Source of the DNA: Annona cherimola
Lineage: Eukaryota > Streptophyta > Magnoliopsida > Magnoliales > Annonaceae
DNA: 64,000 bases
Direction: 5' to 3'
Assembly: GCA_030490835.1 (NCBI GenBank)
Contig: CM059972.1
Span: 49,207,452-49,271,451, forward strand
Shown: positions 56,095 through 64,000 of the stretch, in pieces
How positions within the stretch are numbered: the stretch's first letter is position 1
Layout: every line of letters starts with the position of its first letter
Translations under genes and position numbers: made by a program
The notes under the pieces: model-generated
Seen by the model: only the letters and a program-made list of their open reading frames with translations
Databases searched by the model: none
What the model was told of the DNA's origin: nothing

Positions 56095-58494
56095 TCATAA
56101 ATGTATTCAACCATTTCAACATAGAAGAGAAAATTAATATTTTGAAAGGTTCACTTGCTTACCTGAGATAGCCTTAAACCCTTTCTCCATATACTTGTCC
56201 TTGCCTTTGCCTAGATAAATGAAAATATCATTTCATTTATATGCATCAAATTCAAATGCTTGCATCCCTTAGGGCTTTTCAACCTACACAAATCCATTTG
56301 GATTTACGTTAAACTAACTTAACCCACTTGCCTTTCAAGTTGGGTGTCCATTTTCCAATTCTCACAATGGTAGAAGTTGTGCTTCCATAGCACCCATTCT
56401 TTTTAAAATCCACTTACAATAGGTTAAACCCTCATAATCACTTATGATATTTATTGATGTCCCATTGTAAGTTAAATTCCATCCCAAAAATCTAGAATTT
56501 AACATTTATTTTGATTTATTCCTCAATCTATCCATAATACTGAAATCAGACACATTGATCTCTCTGATATTTATATCATTCTCAAATCAAGGAATTTAAA
56601 TCTGAAAATCTTTTTATATCTAATAACTACATGAGTTAATAAAAATAAATATTTCCAGCACAACATATGAAGTCTTTATATTTATTTAGGTATTTTTACT
56701 CTGCTGGATAGCAGCATCAATTTTCAGACAGCTCTAATCACGTCAATTATTAGGTATATTTATAACTTTCCAAAATGAATTTTTATTTTGGTAGCGTGTT
56801 ACTAATGATGTCTTCCATATCATATAAACTTTTTAATTCAAAAGGCCTTATATAAAAATTATTAAAAATAATTTGGTGCAGCTGAACCTGACACCCGTTC
56901 AACCCTGTTTAGGTTGATTTTTCCGGATTTTTGATTTACAACCTTCTTTTCCTTTTGATCTAAAAATTGGGTCGTTCCTTAATCACCCTATCATGACTTC
57001 TAAAACAAATTTTTGTACTAAAACTCGTTCATGTATATTTTCGTTCATATTTTTCTTTCCTATTCTAGATTCAATACATATGAATATATCCATGTGATTC
57101 ATTTCACCCTTATAAGTATTAACACATAATCTATATTAGGGTTTGGTTTGCTTAATCATTTATCAATCATTCAAGGAGATATTTACTCATGAATTTAATA
57201 TTTATAACCATCTTTACATTAACATCAACCAAACATGATTTAGGTTAATGTATATGAATCAAAAACGCATAATACTCACCCAAATTAAACATGAACATGG
57301 ATAAGCCTTGTTGAATCCTTTTTCCCTTCCTTTCTTCTTCATTTTCCTCCTTGCTTCGCCTTCTTGGGATGACCCTAGCTGCTGCCCCTTTGTGAAGAAA
57401 ATTTTCTCTCCTTTTCTCTCTCTCTTTCTCTCTTTTTTCTTGCTGGAACGTCCCCTTGCTACCACTTTCCTCCTGTTTCCTCCTTTTTTGTTGCCTAAGC
57501 AATCCCTTTCTATTATTTTTTTTATTTTATAATTTTTAAATGCCAAATATATCCATATGGACATCCATGCAAAACCTTGCTGCCCAAGTTACCTTGCTGT
57601 CACGTTTTTTACCTAGCTGCCTCTCCATTTAATTCTTAGCTATGCATATGCTTAGGTAGCTACATTATCTTACCATTTTTGCATTTTTTGAAAATCAAAA
57701 TCTAAGAATATCCCCCTTAAACGTTCCTTGAGCATGCCACACATCTATGCCTCCTGCCTCCTTAAGCTACACCATAACCATTTAAACCATGCATTTAAGC
57801 TCTTGATTTTCCACCTCATATATGCCATTAAATAATGCACTTAATCTGCTTACTTTCACATAAATGCTATGGTACTCTAGGGTGCACAAAGTCAAAGTTA
57901 TGCACCTTTTTCCGATTAAGCATATTCCCATGGTAATTGGTTTAATCCAATCCTTCCATATCATAGATTTCATAATTTTATTCAACCGTTTTGAATTTCA
58001 TCTCAAACCGACTTTTCTACGTCAAGTTATGATCCTTCGAAAATAACCTTAGAGTGTGAGATTGAAAACAAATAATTATCATCTTAATCCCAACACATTT
58101 TCCTTAATCCAATCTACACATAAGGTTGAGCCCAAAGTCATGAGCTTATCTTTCAATTTTCATCTCAATTCGCCTTATAGGCGTCAAGTTATGAATTTTC
58201 TACATTTTCCAACATAATTCCATAATTATCATTTTAATTTCCATAAATTAAATCATGAAAATTAAAATAATTATTCATGCTACATTAGCATCTTCTAATC
58301 CTCATTAAGCCCCTTTGGTCATATTGACTCACATTGGGCTATGACGATTAATCTTAATCACCATTCTTAATCACAACCCTAATTGCAAAATATCATTAAA
58401 TCATAAAATCATCTAAATATACATGAATCATACATAATTCATGTTTACATGCCAAAGGTGCATATATGAGCCCTACTTGGGTTTGGGTATCACA
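56095..58494 (-). repeat. 5' LTR of J, outer part only (about 2.4 kb)
   Basis: Matches the J 3' LTR from about 51730 outward; for example GTGCACAAAGTCAA, TCTCAAACCGACTTTTCTA and the CGCCTTATAGGCG palindrome (58171-58183) are all in place. In sense it starts TGTGATACCC. The inner end stops shortly past a perfect donor CAG|GTAAGC (intron base 1 at 56162). Divergence from the 3' LTR is plain to the eye. Apparent Lys/Glu-rich ORFs at 57245-57564 lie in a purine tract and are rejected. Confidence 0.8.
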
Positions 58495-59402
58495 TATTAC
58501 CTTCACTTACCTTTTCATCCGTGGATTGCTCTTGCTATATTTGATGCTTCATCCGCATCACTTAACTTATTCTCCTTTTTGGGGTTTTGGTTAAATTCAT
58601 CAAATACAACATGTATTGATTCTTCTACTATTTGATTTCTTTTGTTAAAAACTCTATATGCTTTGTTATTTGATGAATAACCAAGAAATATTGCCTCATC
58701 ACTTTTCGCATCTAACTTTCCCAAGTTTGTTTTTCCATTATTCAACACATAGCAAGTACATCCAAAAGCATGAAAATATGAAATGTTTGGTTTTCTTCCC
58801 TTCCATAGTTCATATGGGGTATTTTTCAAGATTGCTCTTATGGTAACTCGATTAAGTATATAACATGGTGTACTTACAGCTTCACCCCAAAATCTTTTGG
58901 ATAATTTGCTCTCATATAGCATGGTTCTAGTCATCTCTTGTATTGTTCTATTTTTCCTTTTAACTACCTCATTTTGTTGGGGATTTCTTGGTGCAGAAAA
59001 TGTGTGATGAATTCCTTTCTCATTGCAGAATTCAATAAACCGTTTATTTTCAAATTCACCACCATGATCACTTCTAATGGAGATGATTGTGTTCTATTTT
59101 TCATTTTGCACAAAACACAAAAAAGTAACAAACATAGAGAAGGCTTCATCTTTGCTAGCTAAGAGTGTTATCCATGTAAATCTTGAAAAATCATCAACTA
59201 TGACAAATATATAATTTTTCCTACAAAAAGTTAAAATGTCTGATGGCCCGTATAGATCCATATGTAGTAGTTCAAGTGGTCTAGTTGTTGAAATTTTCTT
59301 TTTGGTGGAAAATGGCATTTTAGGTTGCTTCGATAGTTGACATGCTTTACATACTTTGCCTATGTCCAAGCCTTTTATGCCATATCCATGGATCATTTTC
59401 AA
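58495..59402 (-). pseudogene. copia integrase fragment (C2)
   Basis: In sense: pre-integrase VCKACQLSKQPKMPFSTKK (the C-X2-C part), the core LLHMDLYGPSDI (first D), FVIVDDFSRFTWITLLASKD, a SIRSDHGGEFEN-like segment around 59070-59045 (second D), a VVKRKNRTIQEM-like segment with the catalytic Glu codon altered to Lys, and the C-terminal GYSSNNKAYRVFNKR up to FDEFNQNPKKENKLSDADE. The reading stops at GTAAGTGAAGGTAATA, where the J LTR cuts in; in C1 the same words run on into RT. The line is close to C1, so both are one family. Confidence 0.85.
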
Positions 59403-59441
59403 TGGCTATAAGATATTTTCCATCAAGTTCATCAAGACAAA

Positions 59442-59723
59442 CTAAATATACATTTTCATGTCTTTATTACACAGTTGACTAATACTCATTAAGTTATGTT
59501 TGAGTCCCTCAACAAATAGTACATCCTCAATACATGCATTTGAATTTCCAGTCACATTTTCTTTACCTTTAATTATACCTTTTTCGTTATTTCCAAATGC
59601 AACTGTTCCTTCACTACATGATTTGATCTTATGGAACAATCCTCTTTCTCCTGTCATATGTCTTAAGCAGCCACTATCCATGAACCACATGTTGTTGGCC
59701 TTTGCTTTAAGACATACCTGCAA
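59442..59723 (-). pseudogene. copia protease fragment (C2)
   Basis: NMWFMDSGCLRHMTGERGLF has the D-S-G active site, then VAFGNNEKGIIKGKENV and EDVLFVEGLKHNLMSISQLC, as in C1. The block ends in a stop or shift (NKDMKMYI) and about 35 codons between it and the integrase piece appear missing compared with C1. Confidence 0.85.
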
Positions 59724-59736
59724 GACAAAATTATGT

Positions 59737-61330
59737 AAAGCTTATCTTTTTAGTACCCATTTTGTGGGTCCATTTGGGTTAGTGAGCCATTGGCCCATTT
59801 TGTTACACCATAGTTACACAATTTCTTTATTTTACACTGATAAATCTTATGACCCATTTTGTTACAAAAGTTACATGCCCCCGAAAGTCTTGGAGTGGGA
59901 ATCCATGTAGTGGATGGTTCCTAAATTGGTCTCTTTGTCCAAGCAACATGATTCATTTTTGGTTTAGTATAGATGAGCTTTGCTTGGTTTTTGACCTTCC
60001 TTGTAGCATTAGATTTGCTACATTCTACTTTCTCAAATGTGGAATACCCAAGTCCTCTTTTGTTGTTTTGGGCGGTTATGTTTAGAAACATTCTGACACT
60101 TTCCCCCAGATTAGAGAACTTTGCTAATGATTCATTTAATAATTCATTTTCTTTCTTTAGTCTTTCCACCTCATTTGTCAAGGTATACTTTTCATTTGTT
60201 AGGTGGTCAACCTTTTTAGCAAGTTTTCCATTCACAATAATTATAGAATCACATTGTCTTTTCTTTATTGTAAATTGTTTTCTCAATTTCTTTATTTTAT
60301 CATACAATGAATCATATGCTTGTTGTAATTTCTTTAATTCAGCACAATTGAGACATTCATTTGTAGAAGAGAAAATAGAATGAGTATTCAGTTTAGATGT
60401 TATCTCTTCATTGCTTGTACAGTTTGTTGAGGTGGTTTGTTCCTCCAAAATTTCTGTTGCGACAAGGCAGATGTTACTGTCTTCCTCCATCGTGGCCAAA
60501 CAACATATCCTTGCACAGGTTGTAGCCTCATTGTCTTCATTCGATGAGCTGCTTATTGTGGACATTTCCTCATTCACATACATTCCTTTTCCTTTAGCCT
60601 TTTAAAACTTCTAGTTTTCATTTCGGTCTTTCTTCTCTCGCCGTTCCTTTGTCTTAATCTCCTCCGGTGTGGGAGATTGAGCTTGCATATGTCCTAATCC
60701 TCCACATCGGTAACACTTTGCTGTCTCCTTCTTTTTCTCCTTTCTGTTTCTCTCCTTGAATCCTTTAAAATTCTTTCCCTTTCTCACAAATTTTCTGAAT
60801 CTTCGAGTGAGTAGCGCGATCTCCTCATCATCGTTTTGAGAAGATGAGATGGACTCATCTGAATTTGCTGCAGCCCTCAAAGCAATTTCTCTTTTGCCTT
60901 TGTGTTGCTCCTTGTTTCTTCTCTTGATCAGCTCATGTGACATGAGTGAGCTGATGAGATCTTCCAGCCTTAGGGTGTTTAGATCCTTTGCTTGTTCGAT
61001 GGTTGTGATCTTTGGAGTCCACAACTCAGGTAGAGCCCTTAGAATCTTCATAACCTGCTTAGTTTCAGAAATAGCTTTCCCAAAATCTTTTAGTGCATTA
61101 GTGATCTTTGAAAATCTAGCAAACATTTCAGAAATATTTTCAGTCTCTAGCATTTTAAAGCTTTCTAAATCTCCAATCAAAATATTTCTTCTCGTCCCTT
61201 GGACTTGAGAAGTTTCCTCATAAATAGATGTTAGTGTATCTCATATTTCTTTAGCAGTTTGAGATGAAGATACCCTATCATATTTAGAAGCGGTAAGGGC
61301 ACAAAAGAGGGAGTTCATGGCTTTGGCGTT
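59737..61330 (-). pseudogene. copia Gag fragment (C2)
   Basis: Begins inside Gag, where LTR H cuts in (sense AACGCCAAAGCCATGAACTC, matching about 17730 in C1). The body at 61180-60611 reads MIGDLESFKMLETENISEMF, TLRLEDLISSLMSHELIKRR, then the first knuckle C-Y-R-C-G-G-L-G-H-M-Q-A-Q-S, whose last Cys is Ser. The extension at 60583-59921 starts MYVNEEMSTISSSSNEDNEA and has a long Lys/Glu/Leu-rich helical part, followed by the second knuckle region near 59880-59840 (C-N-F-C-N-K-M-G-H-K-I-Y). It is more open than C1 Gag, but still has a break near 60605 and lacks the N-terminus. Confidence 0.86.
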
Positions 61331-62520
61331 TGTGGCGCCCCGACCCGGGTGCCTAGAAGCCTTACTCTGGGATCTTTATTGATTGGTAAACGTGACTCAG
61401 GATTGTTGCCCGGATCATACACGGGATTTTTAATTGGATCTCGTCCAATTTTTTTTTCTTTCCTTCCTTTTCTTTCATCACATAACAAACACTTGTCATC
61501 AACTTTACACATGGTACTCATAATATCTCATTACATAACATCATATTATCATATATGAACACATTCTTGACATCAACTTCACATATATTATTCATATCAT
61601 AACAACTGACTTATCTACATCACAAGTTCTTTTAATCTATACATTTTATACATACATATTTTGAAAATTCCATATAATTATTCATACCATATACAGACCA
61701 GCTTGTTGAAAAGTTTTTTTCATACTCTTTTTCTTTCCTGTGTGGCCTGTGTTGTACCTGTCTATGGTTGGGGAAAACAAAACATGAGTCAAAACTCAAT
61801 AAGCAAGCATTTTTCATTTTAAATGCATTTCTCACCTTTCAGTAGTAGATGCTTAACAAGCGTTCGACTAGAAATTGGAGGAAACCTTTTCATAAAACCT
61901 TTCATATTTCATACCAAAAACATATGCTTGTAAAACTTTACCTATAAACTCTTTTTCCTATGGACATATTTTATGTCTTAAGATATTTTTCATAAAACTT
62001 CCTTCCCCCAAGGACATTCTCATGTCCTTAAAACATTTTCCATAAAACCTTTTTAAAACAAGCATATGCATCATGCATGACGTTTCTGTCCGTCTGGTAG
62101 GTGACACTTACCAAGTGATCATCCTTCCTCCTTAGGAGAGAAACCATCTCAATTGATAACTTGCGAGCCAGACAGTTATCCGTGTCCTTCTCCCATTTCA
62201 GGGAGGGCGTCGCCGGCATTTCGCCTTTTGAAGCGACTTGGCCTATGTAGAGGGGGCCCATCTTGCAACCGTGTCGGGTCTGCATATCCTCTACAGTAGA
62301 CCTAGTACATAACTCTTGTGCACACTTTTCCGTCCCATTCACATGCTAGCATGATTTTATAAAAACCATAGACCATAGTCTGTGTCCTTTTTCTGAAAAC
62401 TTGATGCTAGCATGCTTTCATAAAATACAACAGACCTCAGCCTGTATTCCTTTCAAATCTTGAAAACTGGGCTTAACCCATGTTAACGAGTTCTATACTC
62501 AAAATGTTTTGTAAGGATGG
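61331..62520 (-). repeat. Tekay-type LTR H (terminal part)
   Basis: TGTGGCGCCCCGACCC start, inserted in C2 after gcgtt (61326-61330). Blocks match D 1850-3010 in order and almost base for base, with the GAGT/ACTC hairpin at 61785-61798 and GGACAT hairpins at about 61965-62030. It is cut at 62521 by LTR I; the remainder and any internal region are outside the window. The ORF 62028-62342 (minus) is not supported. Confidence 0.82.
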
Positions 62521-64000
62521 TGTGGCGCCCCGAACCGAGCGTCACAACCTTACTTCAAGATCTTATCGATTGGTAAACGTGACTCAGGATTGTTACCCTG
62601 ATCACGCGGCGGGTTCTTAATTGGATCTCGTCCAAATTTTTTTTTCTTTTTCTTTTCTTTCATCACATAAATATATACTCATCATCATTCATAATGGACT
62701 TATCAATATCATCATAAATCATCAACTTCTCATATTATTCATCACTTCATAATTTCATACAACCTATGTCTTTTTCACCATATCCCATTAGGGCGTTTAT
62801 TCATACAAAAATCTACTAACCTTTGTAGATTCCTCTTTTCTTTAGCAACACATGTCTTTCATCTCTTGGCTTTCTCTACATCTGTCTGAGGTTGAGAAAA
62901 CAAAACATGAGTCAAAACTCAATAAGCAAGCATTTTTTTTTAAATGCATTCCTCTCCATTCGATAGAAGACACTTACCAAGTGATCAACTATCAAATGCA
63001 CAGAAACCTTTTCATAAAAATCATTTCATAAACATTGGATGTGCAAATGCTTCCTTTCCATTCCTGACATAAACCTTCGTGTGCGGGTACGCTAGCCTAG
63101 GGAACATCTCACACAGCATGGTCCAATACGCCGGCTTTCTCCGACTTGGCCTCATCAAGGAGAACCTCTCTTCCTCTTGATGCCTACATGGTCTCCTACA
63201 TGCATGACTTTTGATTTCTCTGATATTATAAACCTCTTACACCAGGTGACTTGTCATTCTCATGTAGAGAATCATTTGCACCATCTCTTAAAAACATCAT
63301 TTCAAATCCATGCTTTCCTTTTCAATCCATGTATAAAAATGCAATGCATTTATTCACACATAACACTCCTTTGCCTCCACCTCTTGGGAGGACGCCGCCG
63401 GCACACAACCCATACGACTCAGCAATAGTGAAGGGGGACCCTCTGATCCACTTTCTACCTCCACCAAAGTCTCTTCATTACACATCATACATGTACACAT
63501 GTCCATGAACATCACATGATATCAATATGCCGGCATGACTTTTCAAAAAAACTTATTAACATTCATCATTTCATAACATTATAGGAATGACCACCCTTAA
63601 ACACATTTCATAACTACTTGAGAATAAAATATATTTTTAAAAGGGTTTGCTTGCTTACCTTCTCAATTGGTGTCCTAAACCTTCTCCTTCCTTTTTCCCT
63701 ATACAAGGAAAATAGATATTTTATCCATCCATTTCATGTCTTAGGTTGCTTTCCATGCTTGCTTTCTAACCATTCATTACCTCATTCCCATAGAGGTTAA
63801 TCTTATAAAGATACTTGGTCATTACGCATTTATATGGATTTTTATCCATATGGAGAAAATGATTTTTTTCGCCAAGTAAATGATGATAAATTCAAAATGT
63901 ATGAATTGTCCTATGATATACTAAGCATAAGCTATGTCATGGTATTTTTTATTTTTGGAAAAAATATCAATTTTTGGAACCCATGAACAGTAACCACGTC
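62521..64000 (-). repeat. Tekay-type LTR I (partial, nested in H)
   Basis: TGTGGCGCCCCGAACCGAGC start, directly after GTAAGGATGG of H. It carries a CACTTACCAAGTG hairpin near 62970, the GAGT/ACTC hairpin (62908-62921), GC-rich block pieces (63130-63160, 63380-63450), a donor AAG|GTAAGC (intron base 1 at 63658) and an acceptor-like site at 62882-62886. It runs off the window. ORFs 63177-63508 are not supported. Confidence 0.8.

Larger units (their letters stand above)
38930..58494 (-). mobile_element. Tekay-like gypsy element J, rearranged
   Basis: A minus-strand element with a 3' LTR (38930-54647, hosting B), a PPT, pol C-terminus to integrase (54687-56094), then directly part of a 5' LTR (about 56095-58494). 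RT, protease, Gag, PBS and the inner end of the 5' LTR are missing. Left flank (LTR G, cttac) and right flank (copia C2, tatta) do not match, so this is probably a fusion of two elements. Confidence 0.75.

Noticed and set aside
57245..57564. Lys/Glu/Arg-rich minus ORFs and Phe/Leu/Ser-rich plus ORF
   Set aside because: Low-complexity purine/pyrimidine tract in the J LTR; similar tracts exist in G and the other J LTR.
58495..61330. C2 as the internal region of the gypsy element between the two flanking Tekay LTRs
   Set aside because: The coding order and motifs are copia, no PBS lies next to LTR H at 61331, and each LTR interrupts a C2 coding word found intact in C1, so these are independent insertions into C2.

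Overview
This window is plant nuclear DNA made almost entirely of nested LTR retrotransposons. No host gene, rRNA, tRNA gene or CRISPR array was recognised. The evidence is Ty3/gypsy and Ty1/copia gag-pol remnants, primer-binding sites complementary to plant initiator-Met and Asp tRNAs, TG...CA LTR ends with 5-bp target duplications, and one MITE. Almost every coding region carries stops and frameshifts; the one long open exception is a copia RT-RNase H at 20708-22402. The species cannot be named from the sequence.

Layout. D, a Tekay/Del-like gypsy with long LTRs, lies on the minus strand: internal part 1-1849, LTR 1850-6431. Next come a gypsy gag-like scrap (7209-7690) and element E (minus), whose 3' LTR is 7691-9160 and which carries a broken ORF of the 'putative plant transposon protein' type. 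From about 12885 a plus-strand Tekay fragment, G, gives the pol C-terminus, a PPT and the start of its 3' LTR. Athila-like element A (13988-38020, minus, TSD atata) sits in the G LTR. A itself contains a Sirevirus-like copia C1 (15738-23304, plus, TSD ccatt), a MITE (24162-24440) and a 5.76-kb solo Tekay-type LTR K (28297-34054, plus, TSD acgtc).

The G LTR resumes at 38026-38929 and is cut by Tekay element J (38930-58494, minus). The J 3' LTR holds a second Athila-like element, B (39441-51160, plus, TSD gctat), whose own 3' LTR holds a solo copia LTR (48099-49897, TSD ttctc). The far side of J lies in a minus-strand copia C2 (58495-61330). C2 is cut on the right by LTR H (61331-62520), which is itself cut by LTR I (62521 to the window end).

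Most noteworthy signals. (1) LTRs of the two Athila families carry interspersed, often paired, 16-bp palindromes TGGCGCCTAGGCGCCA ending about 50 bp upstream of the TATA box, and each half-site repeats the first 7 nt of the elements' own tRNA-Asp PBS. (2) The copia LTR carries an unrelated palindromic array (AAGTCGACT-type) in the same place relative to its TATA box. (3) The diverged long Tekay LTRs share a near-perfect splice donor (CAG|GTAAGC) and an acceptor-like site downstream, which suggests an intron inside the LTR leader. (4) A tandemly duplicated motif (core CTAGATACCCTGAAATATGG) lies after the coding region in three Athila-type elements. (5) The J locus has mismatched flanks and a pol/LTR fusion, which point to recombination between two elements.
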